A stretch of 9,141 bases of DNA from NCBI GenBank assembly GCA_030917125.1, contig JAUPVH010000058.1, forward strand, positions 1 to 9,141, written 5' to 3'. Positions 1 to 5,515 of the stretch are shown piece after piece. How positions within the stretch are numbered: position 1 is the stretch's first letter; the number at the start of each line of letters is the position of its first letter. The DNA is from Patescibacteria group bacterium. Lineage in GTDB: Bacteria > Patescibacteriota > Saccharimonadia > CAILAD01 > GCA-016700035. Below the pieces are notes generated by a model. It was not told where the DNA came from. It worked only from the letters and a program-made list of their open reading frames with translations, and did no database searches. The position numbers were made by a program, and so were the translations under genes.

Positions 1-1077
1 GGGCACGCAGGTTCTACACTGGCCGATACGATGATTGTGGCGAGTGTTGATCCAGAAACCAAAGATGTGGCGATGCTGTCGCTACCCCGTGATTTGTATG
101 TGCCAATCCCAAAAAATGGTAAAAATAAAATTAATGCTGCCCACGCTTTTGGCGAGATGCAAAAAACGGGTGAGGGACCAAATATCGCGAAAGAAGTGGT
201 TGGAGAGGTGCTCGATATTCCGGTGCACAACTACGTGCGGGTTGATTTTACGGGTTTTAAAAAGGCGGTTGATGTATTGGGTGGAGTTACGATTGATGTC
301 GCTACGCCGCTTTCGGACTCCGAATATCCCTGTGAGAAAGATGAACGCAAGGCTTGCGGCTTTTCGGTGAAGGCCGGCACCCAACTGATGAATGGCGCAA
401 CCGCGCTCAAGTATGCTCGTTGTCGAAAGGGGAACTGCGGCAATGATTTTGGTCGAGCGGCCCGTCAGCAAGAAGTCTTGATGGCGATGCGGGAAAAAGC
501 TCTGCAGATGTCTACACTTACGAACCCTGCAAAACTGGCCGGAATAATCGACACGATTGGATCGCACGTACGGACCGACTTAAGTACGGAAGAGCTGACA
601 CGTCTGGCAGAGATTTTGAAGGATGTGAAGTCAGAGACGGTAAGGTCGAAAGTAATTGATGGTGAGGAGGAAAAGCTTGTACAAGTTGCCAATATTGCTG
701 GAGCGAGCGTTGTGATACCGGCTGGAGGTGAAGGTAAATTCGGCCCCATTCAAGATTTTGCCCACAGTCTGTTCTTTGATCGTCATCTGGTTGAAGAAAA
801 CATCCCTGTGACAGTTGTGAATGCCTCGACTAAGCCGCTTGTTTTTGCAGCGCTTGTCGAGCGACTGAAGGGCTATCGGTATAATATCGTAGGAGTTGAG
901 CAAGCTCAGTCCCAAACGCAGTCGGAGCTTATCGATGGCACCGCAGGCAAAGGAAAATACACCAGACGTTATCTGGAGGCTCGTTATGCTGTCGCTGCAA
1001 AAGAAGATGCCTCGCGGGGTGAAGGTATCATCCTTGTCGTAGGAGATGATACAGTAACTAAAACTGGAGATAGATAG
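1..1077 (+). CDS. LytR-CpsA-Psr (LCP) family cell-wall glycopolymer ligase, 5'-truncated by the window edge
   Basis: LCP enzymes move lipid-linked glycopolymers onto peptidoglycan at the outer face of the membrane. The frame is open from base 1, and the first ATG (31) lies inside the conserved core, so the true start and the N-terminal membrane anchor are upstream of the window. Family hallmarks, numbered in the visible 358-residue fragment: the DTMIV strand at 9-13, the SLPRDLYV core at 27-34 (Arg30 and Asp31 are pyrophosphate/metal ligands in the family), and the YARCRKGNCGNDFGRAARQQ block at 138-157, which matches the usual Y-x-R-x-R...DxGR-x-x-RQQ motif. Residues about 266-350 (VTVVNASTK onward) fit a LytR_C domain. 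Four cysteines (111, 119, 141, 146) sit in the extracytoplasmic core and could form disulfides. A downstream membrane protein starts one base after the TAG stop, so the two are probably cotranscribed. Family call is firm; the polymer substrate is unknown. Confidence 0.9.
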   Translation, partial: GHAGSTLADTMIVASVDPETKDVAMLSLPRDLYVPIPKNGKNKINAAHAFGEMQKTGEGPNIAKEVVGEVLDIPVHNYVRVDFTGFKKAVDVLGGVTIDVATPLSDSEYPCEKDERKACGFSVKAGTQLMNGATALKYARCRKGNCGNDFGRAARQQEVLMAMREKALQMSTLTNPAKLAGIIDTIGSHVRTDLSTEELTRLAEILKDVKSETVRSKVIDGEEEKLVQVANIAGASVVIPAGGEGKFGPIQDFAHSLFFDRHLVEENIPVTVVNASTKPLVFAALVERLKGYRYNIVGVEQAQSQTQSELIDGTAGKGKYTRRYLEARYAVAAKEDASRGEGIILVVGDDTVTKTGDR

Positions 1078-1078
1078 C

Positions 1079-1864
1079 GTGGCACGTAGGGGGAAATTTT
1101 TAACGCCATCACAGCGAATTCTTATAGCGCACATATTAGGCTTGTCGTTCGCGCTTGGGCTGACAATGCTGGGTGGTGTATGGGCGTGGTTGGCTGGTTT
1201 GGCGGCGGTGATAGTGACGGTGTCGACGGTGGCGCGCCTACTTGTGCAGCGCTCGACGAGAATCGTTTTTACGCGATCTTTGGAGCCGGTGCTGCTCGTC
1301 TTGTTTGGTCAGCTGTATCTTGGACTTCTGCAAGTTATCTATGAGGTACCGCCGTGGCAGCAAGCAATTTTTCTTATTATAATCTTCCTTTTGCAGGTGC
1401 GTTATTTGCTGATGCAATTCAGAAGTCAGGTAGCTCATACGCAAACTGGCTTTACCGCGTTTTTATTATTGCTCGTTAATACCACGTGGGTATTGGTCTT
1501 AAATCAGAACGCCATCGCGGGCTTTGTGGCGATTATTGTTGCCTGGCTGGTGAATTATATTGTGGTGCATTATTGGTTGGAACGAGTGGGTTACCATAAT
1601 TCATTCTTGGCGGCAGTTTGGTCACTGATTGCCGTAGAAATGCTCTTAATTGGCAGTGTAGCATTGGTGTTTTATACGCTGCCATCTACATTACTGGTGG
1701 TTTCCCGAACGGCTCTGTTCCTCGCGGTGATTGCTTATGCCTGGGGGAGCATGTTGTCGCTCCATTCACAACGCAAACTCTCGAAAAAGCTTGTGGTTGA
1801 GTATGGTATGATATGTGCGTTTTTGCTTATTACTTTGCTTGTGATGACAGGCATGGGAACTTAG
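1079..1864 (+). CDS. Polytopic membrane protein of unknown function, coupled to the LCP gene
   Basis: A 261-residue protein with eight or nine predicted membrane segments by eye (about 14-32, 34-54, 68-88, 93-112, 124-141, 145-165, 173-198, 203-224 and 237-258) and a short basic N-terminus (ARRGK). The start is GTG at 1079; a GGAGA Shine-Dalgarno at 1066-1070, inside the end of the LCP gene, is 8 nt upstream, and only one base separates the LCP stop from this start. Translational coupling is therefore likely. I do not recognise the family: there is no transporter or glycosyltransferase motif and very few charged residues within the membrane segments. Position suggests an envelope role alongside the LCP ligase, but that is inference from neighbourhood only. 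Confidence 0.8.
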   Translation: MARRGKFLTPSQRILIAHILGLSFALGLTMLGGVWAWLAGLAAVIVTVSTVARLLVQRSTRIVFTRSLEPVLLVLFGQLYLGLLQVIYEVPPWQQAIFLIIIFLLQVRYLLMQFRSQVAHTQTGFTAFLLLLVNTTWVLVLNQNAIAGFVAIIVAWLVNYIVVHYWLERVGYHNSFLAAVWSLIAVEMLLIGSVALVFYTLPSTLLVVSRTALFLAVIAYAWGSMLSLHSQRKLSKKLVVEYGMICAFLLITLLVMTGMGT

Positions 1865-1875
1865 TGGGTTTTAAG

Positions 1876-1904
1876 CTGACTCTCAGTTATTGATGGCATA
1901 TATA
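1876..1904 (+). promoter_or_regulatory. Weak candidate promoter for htrA
   Basis: CTGACT (1876-1881), 17 nt, TATATA (1899-1904). The -35 is a poor match, and the predicted start near 1911 would place the mRNA end at the GGAGG ribosome binding site. Read-through from the upstream pair is an alternative, as no terminator is visible after 1864. Confidence 0.3.
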
Positions 1905-1919
1905 GATACGGAGGCGTGC

Positions 1920-3134
1920 ATGCAAGAAGATTCAAAACCAGTCAAAAAAGAAAAAACGAGTAATGTGGGCAGTGTTTCATCCGCGCCACCAATTAATATT
2001 GGCGCAACTAAAAAGCCTGTAGCCAAGTCGAGTGGAGGACCGGGCTGGGGCTTAACCGTACTCTTGGCGTTTATCGCCGGAGTTTTTGGGGCAGCTCTTT
2101 TTGTGCGCTTCATGCCAGCGAGTCAGCAAAGTGCTATTGAGCAGTCTAAGCAAGTTACGTTACAGGAAAATTCGGCCACGATTGATCTTGTTAAGAAGGT
2201 TGGGCCAAGCGTCGTTTCAATTAATACCTCAACGACTGTGCAGAGTTTCTTTGGCGCCGAAGAGCAGCAGGGTGCCGGAACGGGTGTTATCGTGAGTTCT
2301 GACGGCTTGATCTTGACCAATAAGCACGTTGTGCAAGGGGCGAGTACAGTCACTGTTACAAATACCGACGGCAAGCAGTTTGAAGGTAAAATTTTGGCGC
2401 TTGATGCGGCGAATGACATCGCGTTTATTAAGGTGGAGGCAACTGGATTGCCCGCTGCCGACCTTGGTGATTCCGATAAGGTGGAAGTTGGTCAGCGGGC
2501 AATCGCTATCGGCAATGCTCTTGGTGAGTACAGCAATACTGTGACCACAGGTGTAATTTCTGGTAAGCAACGGCCAGTACAAGCCTCTGACGGCCAGGGT
2601 AATACCGAGACGCTGACTAATTTGTTCCAAACGGACGCCGCTATTAACCCTGGCAACTCAGGCGGTCCGCTCTTGAATATCGAAGGGCAAGTAATCGGCA
2701 TTAATACGGCTGTGGCCAGTGGCAATAATGCTCAGAACATTGGCTTTGCGATTCCAATCAACCAGGTGAAGAGCGCTTTGGAGTCTGTAAAAACTCGAGG
2801 CATTATCGTGCGACCATACATTGGTGTGCGCTATGTGATGCTAACCGATAGTTTTGCCGAGCGAAATAACTTACCAGTTAAGCAGGGAGCTTTGCTACGC
2901 GGTGATGATCAGACAATTGCAGTAATTTCTGGTTCACCAGCAGCAAAGGCTGGCTTGCGCGAAGGCGATATTATCACCAAAATTAACGACAAAGAAATTA
3001 CCCGAGACAATCCACTGCAGAGCGTGGTGGTCGGTTTTAGTCCGGGCGATACGGTAAAAGTTACCTACTGGCGCGACGGCAAGGAGCAGACGGTTGATGT
3101 GAAGCTTGAAGAAGCGCCGCAGACTACTGAATAA
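1920..3134 (+). CDS. htrA: HtrA/DegP-type membrane-anchored serine protease with one PDZ domain
   Basis: A trypsin-fold protease that degrades misfolded or damaged envelope proteins. The ATG at 1920 is chosen because GGAGG at 1910-1914 precedes it by 5 nt; an in-frame ATG at 1890 lacks such a site. The 404-residue product has a hydrophilic Lys/Ser/Pro-rich cytoplasmic tail (1-42), one membrane segment (about 43-62), a low-complexity linker, then the protease domain. The catalytic triad is complete: His136 (TNKHVV), Asp166 (NDIAFIKV) and Ser247 (GNSGGPL). The oxyanion loop and the IGFAIPI strand are also canonical. A single PDZ domain occupies about 297-396 (GSPAAKAGLREGDIITKIN). This anchored, one-PDZ layout is that of the HtrA/DegS-like proteins of Gram-positives. 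A hairpin at 3155-3185 follows the TAA stop, but its U-tract faces the other strand. Confidence 0.95.
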   Translation: MQEDSKPVKKEKTSNVGSVSSAPPINIGATKKPVAKSSGGPGWGLTVLLAFIAGVFGAALFVRFMPASQQSAIEQSKQVTLQENSATIDLVKKVGPSVVSINTSTTVQSFFGAEEQQGAGTGVIVSSDGLILTNKHVVQGASTVTVTNTDGKQFEGKILALDAANDIAFIKVEATGLPAADLGDSDKVEVGQRAIAIGNALGEYSNTVTTGVISGKQRPVQASDGQGNTETLTNLFQTDAAINPGNSGGPLLNIEGQVIGINTAVASGNNAQNIGFAIPINQVKSALESVKTRGIIVRPYIGVRYVMLTDSFAERNNLPVKQGALLRGDDQTIAVISGSPAAKAGLREGDIITKINDKEITRDNPLQSVVVGFSPGDTVKVTYWRDGKEQTVDVKLEEAPQTTE

Positions 3135-3154
3135 AAAAGTCATATAAAGAAAAG

Positions 3155-3185
3155 CACCCACCTAAACTCGATGTTCGGGTGGGTG
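3155..3185 (-). terminator. Rho-independent terminator of the 152-aa membrane protein gene, possibly bidirectional
   Basis: Perfect 8-bp stem CACCCACC (3155-3162) / GGTGGGTG (3178-3185) with a 15-nt loop. Read on the minus strand the stem is followed by CTTTTCTTTATATG, a good U-tract, so it mainly serves the minus-strand gene ending at 3246. On the plus strand, behind htrA, the following bases (TTGGCTTG) are poor in T. A second possible hairpin, GCACGG (3193-3198) / CCGTGC (3224-3229), lies between it and the stop codon. Confidence 0.75.
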
Positions 3186-3245
3186 TTGGCTTGCACGGTG
3201 CTCCATTCAGAGCTTACTGACTGCCGTGCGCAGCTTTAAGGGAAT

Positions 3246-3704
3246 TTAGGACTCCGTCTGTCGACTCATTCTTTCGCTGTAGCGGAAGAGACGCCACATG
3301 AAGAGGAAGTAGGTGATACCTGAGAACACCATCATGATGTGGATGGGAACCAGATCACTTGCTTGCTCAAGCTGCCAACGCTCGGCTCGTTCTTCCGGGG
3401 TCTCGCCGCTGAACACCAGAACAAACATCCCCCATGCAATCAAGAAGGCTGCATAGTAGTCGGCGAGCTTCAGCCACAAGGGGAGCTCTGGGGCGAGCGG
3501 ACGTGGACGGAAAGCACGAATCGTCACAACGGCGCTCGCAAGAAGGCCAGAACTAATCGAGAAGAACATCCCGATAAATCCCAGGTTGATAGCCAGGCGT
3601 GAACCGCTGTCTTGAGAGAACTTCATAATCGCCGTCGTATCGAGGAGCGAAGTGGCCAGAATTACCCAGGCCATGAAGAGGAAAAGCTTCTGCTTGGTGG
3701 TCAT
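3246..3704 (-). CDS. Small membrane protein with four predicted TM segments, unknown function
   Basis: Start chosen at the ATG complementary to 3702-3704: the sequence GAAAGGG lies 5 nt upstream, and the predicted promoter start point (near 3732) lies downstream of the longer in-frame start at 3767, which is therefore unlikely. The 152-residue product begins MTTKQKLF and has predicted membrane spans at about 6-24, 38-62, 79-99 and 117-138, with a positively charged loop (TIRAFRPRP) after the second and an acidic/basic loop (GETPEERAERW) after the third. No catalytic or metal-binding motif is evident and I do not recognise the family. It is a monocistronic unit with its own promoter and terminator, next to another unit that also encodes small membrane proteins. 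The combination of hydrophobicity, ribosome binding site, promoter and terminator makes the gene itself credible. Confidence 0.75.
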   Translation of the reverse strand: MTTKQKLFLFMAWVILATSLLDTTAIMKFSQDSGSRLAINLGFIGMFFSISSGLLASAVVTIRAFRPRPLAPELPLWLKLADYYAAFLIAWGMFVLVFSGETPEERAERWQLEQASDLVPIHIMMVFSGITYFLFMWRLFRYSERMSRQTES

Positions 3705-3738
3705 GTCGACCCTTTCGTGTGCGAAGGTGCGTTGAAGT

Positions 3739-3767
3739 ATTTTACTATAAAATATATAAAAAGTCAA
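3739..3767 (-). promoter_or_regulatory. Sigma70-type promoter of the 152-aa membrane protein gene
   Basis: On the minus strand: TTGACT (3767-3762), 17 nt, TAAAAT (3744-3739). The expected start is near 3732, giving a leader of about 28 nt. A perfect 10-bp palindrome AGCTTAAGCT (3767-3776) abuts the -35 and could be an operator; this is speculative. Confidence 0.7.
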
Positions 3768-3818
3768 GCTTAAGCTATCCTGTGTGAATTAACTCACTGG
3801 CTCTATAAATATAGTGGA

Positions 3819-3863
3819 AAGCACCCATAATACAACCTGGTGAACCGGGAAATACGGGTGCTT
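3819..3863 (-). terminator. Probable terminator of the 74-aa/64-aa operon
   Basis: Outer stem AAGCACCC (3819-3826) / GGGTGCTT (3856-3863), 8 bp and perfect. Inside is a second 5-bp stem CCTGG / CCGGG closed by a TGAA loop. On the minus strand the outer stem is followed by TCCACTATATTTATAG, a weak U-tract. It lies about 130 nt beyond the 64-aa gene stop (3996). It resembles the terminator at 3155-3185: both plus strands read AAAGCACCCA and both minus strands end GGGTGCTTT. Confidence 0.5.
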
Positions 3864-3995
3864 GTTGGTGCAGTTGTACCGCGATCTCTTTTGTGTGTGA
3901 GATTGTATACTTATCGCTGACTGCTCAGCGCCTCCCTCGCGTCTTTCGACACTTCGATTTTGCAATCGATTTTACCTCCGGGGGAGAGGTGAATG
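3864..3995. other. Non-coding stretch between the operon terminator and the 64-aa gene, with short hairpins
   Basis: No convincing gene. It contains three small inverted repeats: CGCTGA (3915-3920) / TCAGCG (3925-3930) with loop CTGC; TCGATT / AATCGA around 3954-3969 followed on the plus strand by TTTTA; and ACCTC / GAGGT around 3974-3990. They may protect or process the 3' end of the minus-strand transcript. A 58-codon minus-strand frame starting with TTG (3965) runs through this region and is discussed as a finding. Confidence 0.4.
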
Positions 3996-4190
3996 CTAGA
4001 CCACCGAAGCGGCGATGGCTGACACGGCGATCGCGAAGTACATCGCGATAGCTACGAACAGCACCGGCTCTGGCACTGGGACACCCTCATTGGCGAGGAT
4101 GAAGACCAGTGTGCAGGCCGCTAGCAGGCCGACTGCGACAGGCAGGAGGATCCTGCTGAGCTGCCGACGTCGGGACCGATTTCTCGGCAT
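3996..4190 (-). CDS. Small two-TM membrane protein (64 aa), second gene of a small-protein operon
   Basis: Start is the ATG at 4190-4188, preceded by AAAAGGAGGTGATACAC, a near-perfect full-length match to the anti-Shine-Dalgarno tail of 16S rRNA. The product has a very basic N-terminus (MPRNRSRRRQ), a membrane span at about 12-32, a short acidic/proline-rich turn (NEGVPVPEP) and a second span at about 42-63 ending at the C-terminus. This predicts a helical hairpin with both ends in the cytoplasm by the positive-inside rule. No motif identifies a function. It lies 38 nt downstream of the 74-aa gene on the same strand. Short length makes the call less certain, but the ribosome binding site is the strongest in the window. 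Confidence 0.75.
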   Translation of the reverse strand: MPRNRSRRRQLSRILLPVAVGLLAACTLVFILANEGVPVPEPVLFVAIAMYFAIAVSAIAASVV

Positions 4191-4196
4191 GTGTAT

Positions 4197-4207
4197 CACC
4201 TCCTTTT
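4197..4207 (-). promoter_or_regulatory. Exceptionally strong ribosome binding site of the 64-aa gene
   Basis: Minus strand AAAAGGAGGTG, extending into ATAC, 6 nt before the ATG at 4190. The same 11 bases appear in inverted orientation at 4611-4621 in the leader of the same transcript, so the two could base-pair. Confidence 0.8.
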
Positions 4208-4228
4208 GGTGAATGGAAACGAATGAAG

Positions 4229-4453
4229 TTACTTCAAGGTGAGCCAACGAATGCCACAGCCCATGCCGAAACAGTAGACGGTGACACAGTGGAAGATGAG
4301 AAGCCAGCTGATCAGCGGGTGGCCAATGAACTGGGTCTCGAAACGGACAGAGCCGTAGGTGAACAGCCCTGCGAGGGGCAGGTAGATCATCGCGATGCAC
4401 GCCACGGCGGCGAAATCATCTCGATCCCACGGGTCGCTCTTGAAAAGCTTCAT
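4229..4453 (-). CDS. Small two-TM membrane protein (74 aa), first gene of a small-protein operon
   Basis: Start ATG at 4453-4451 with AGGAG and a 6-nt spacer (TTAACC) upstream. The product begins MKLFKSDPWDRDD, a charged cytoplasmic head, then has predicted spans at about 13-33 and 46-66 with a loop containing GSVRFETQFIG. Cysteines at 56, 61 and 66 are spaced every five residues near the end of the second span (HCVTVYCFGMGC), with one more at 19; they could be redox-active or bind a ligand, which is inference. The protein ends RWLTLK. I do not recognise the family. It is the first gene behind the promoter at 4662-4690, separated from it by a leader of about 200 nt. Confidence 0.7.
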   Translation of the reverse strand: MKLFKSDPWDRDDFAAVACIAMIYLPLAGLFTYGSVRFETQFIGHPLISWLLIFHCVTVYCFGMGCGIRWLTLK

Positions 4454-4655
4454 GGTTAACTCCTGCAGCTTTGGCGATTTGCCAAGGGTGCTGCATCTCC
4501 CTTCCTCGATCCGTGTGAAAATCGGGATCCAAACAGTAAGTGTAACTAAACGGGGGTACTTACGGTTGTCTCGAGCCCGATTTCTTATGCGGTTCTAAGA
4601 GGAAGGTGAGAAAAGGAGGTGTTTAGAAGGTGCTAATCTTTAACAAAAGATTATA
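4454..4655 (-). promoter_or_regulatory. Long structured 5' leader of the small-membrane-protein operon
   Basis: Inferred transcribed leader from about 4655 to the ATG at 4453. Inverted repeats visible in order of transcription: AATCTTT (4652-4646) / AAAGATT (4641-4635), 7 bp with loop TGTT at the very 5' end; GTAAGT (4563-4558) / ACTTAC (4541-4536); a GGATCC-containing repeat around 4507-4530; and TGCAGC (4495-4490) / GCTGCA (4469-4464) enclosing TTGGC / GCCAA, ending directly at the AGGAG of the first gene. Between the first two lies CACCTCCTTTT (4621-4611), a perfect complement of the second gene's ribosome binding site. I do not recognise it as a known riboswitch class. The leader also holds a 26-codon frame at 4496-4416. 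Confidence 0.5.
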
Positions 4656-4661
4656 ATGACT

Positions 4662-4690
4662 ATAATAGCATAAGTATTATAAAAAGTCAA
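4662..4690 (-). promoter_or_regulatory. Sigma70-type promoter of the small-membrane-protein operon
   Basis: On the minus strand: TTGACT (4690-4685), 17 nt, TATTAT (4667-4662), near consensus with ideal spacing. It starts 12 nt after the prmC stop, with no terminator between, so prmC read-through may also feed the operon. It shares the 13-base block TTGACTTTTTATA with the promoter at 3739-3767. Confidence 0.8.
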
Positions 4691-4702
4691 TAGTATTTCG
4701 TG

Positions 4703-5515
4703 CTATTTCTCGAAGCCAAGAATGAAGTAATCTTGGAATATCTTGTTGAGTTCGCACGTTTTAGCGAGTTCTATGAGGTCGTTTTGCTGCCAGGGATCAG
4801 ATTCGGTCCAGACCTGCGATTTTGCATGAATAAAATCTGGAAGCTCTGAAAAAAACTTCCGGTAGAGATCGAGCCCATCATCAGCGCCACCAAACAGCGC
4901 CACGTCCGGTTCATTTTGGACTTCGGGCATCAGCTCCATTTCGCGCGTTACATACGGCAAGTTTGCGACAATTATATCGAACGTGTCCTTAATATTCTCA
5001 AATAGGTCCGACTGAATGAACATGATGGCTTTGTCTGATTTGAGTAAGTTTGTGGCATTCTCGCGGGCCAACTCCAGTGCCTCAGGGCTGACTTCGCTTG
5101 CTACAACTTGCAGGTCGGGACGGAGATGCTTAAGTGCAATCGCCATCGCCCCAGAGCCAGTGCCAATATCTAGCACGCGCGCTCCTTGTGGCGCACGCTT
5201 GGTAACTTCGGCGACTATCGTTTCGGTTTCCACGCGTGGCGTGAGTGCGCGCTCATCTATCTTAAACTCCAGCCCAGCAAATTCGCGCATGCCCAAGACA
5301 TAGCTCATCGGTATGCGCCTAACGCGTTTTTTTAGTAAGGTGTTTGCAGCTTTAACTTGCTCGCTATCTAGCTCGGCATCGTCGTGCGCCAAGAGCCAAG
5401 CTCTATCCTTACCCAGTACGTTTGCCAGTAGTATTTCCGCGTCGGTTTGCGCGCCTTCAATCTCGGCGGCTTTAAGGGTGGCGGTGGCAGTCTTGAGGAA
5501 TTCTCGAACTATCAT
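4703..5515 (-). CDS. prmC: Release factor glutamine methyltransferase PrmC (HemK)
   Basis: PrmC uses S-adenosylmethionine to N5-methylate the glutamine of the GGQ motif in peptide-chain release factors. The 270-residue product has the N-terminal helical domain, the linker signature RRIPMSYVLGMREFAGLEFKI and LTPRVETE (about 66-97), then a Rossmann methyltransferase domain with SAM motif DIGTGSG (116-122). The catalytic NPPY tetrapeptide appears as NLPY (185-188), with IIVA before it and V after it. The start ATG (5515-5513) overlaps the TGA stop of prfA as ATGA, so translation is probably coupled. The prfA-prmC order is the classical one and supports the assignment over rRNA or other N-methyltransferases that carry NLPY. 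No terminator separates it from the downstream operon. Confidence 0.93.
   Translation of the reverse strand: MIVREFLKTATATLKAAEIEGAQTDAEILLANVLGKDRAWLLAHDDAELDSEQVKAANTLLKKRVRRIPMSYVLGMREFAGLEFKIDERALTPRVETETIVAEVTKRAPQGARVLDIGTGSGAMAIALKHLRPDLQVVASEVSPEALELARENATNLLKSDKAIMFIQSDLFENIKDTFDIIVANLPYVTREMELMPEVQNEPDVALFGGADDGLDLYRKFFSELPDFIHAKSQVWTESDPWQQNDLIELAKTCELNKIFQDYFILGFEK

Noticed and set aside
3803..3814. CTATA-AA-TATAG inverted repeat as an operator or promoter
   Set aside because: Short and AT-rich, no -35 partner, and it lies downstream of the operon terminator; chance is likely.
3996..4400. Longer 134-aa version of the 64-aa membrane protein
   Set aside because: The extra N-terminal part is His/Arg/Pro/Leu-rich, out-of-frame sequence over the 74-aa gene, and the perfect ribosome binding site points to the ATG at 4190.
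4223..4459. Plus-strand 78-codon frame opposite the 74-aa gene
   Set aside because: Highly charged, no ribosome binding site of note; the opposite strand has a promoter, Shine-Dalgarno sites and membrane-protein hydrophobicity.
4508..4530. Rho-independent terminator in the small-operon leader at the GGATCC repeat
   Set aside because: Alternative weak pairings only, no U-tract after any of them on the minus strand; kept only as possible leader structure.
4611..4655. Plus-strand Shine-Dalgarno AAAAGGAGGTG as a gene start
   Set aside because: The only nearby start is a GTG at 4629 giving 8 codons before TAA; more likely a minus-strand RNA element.
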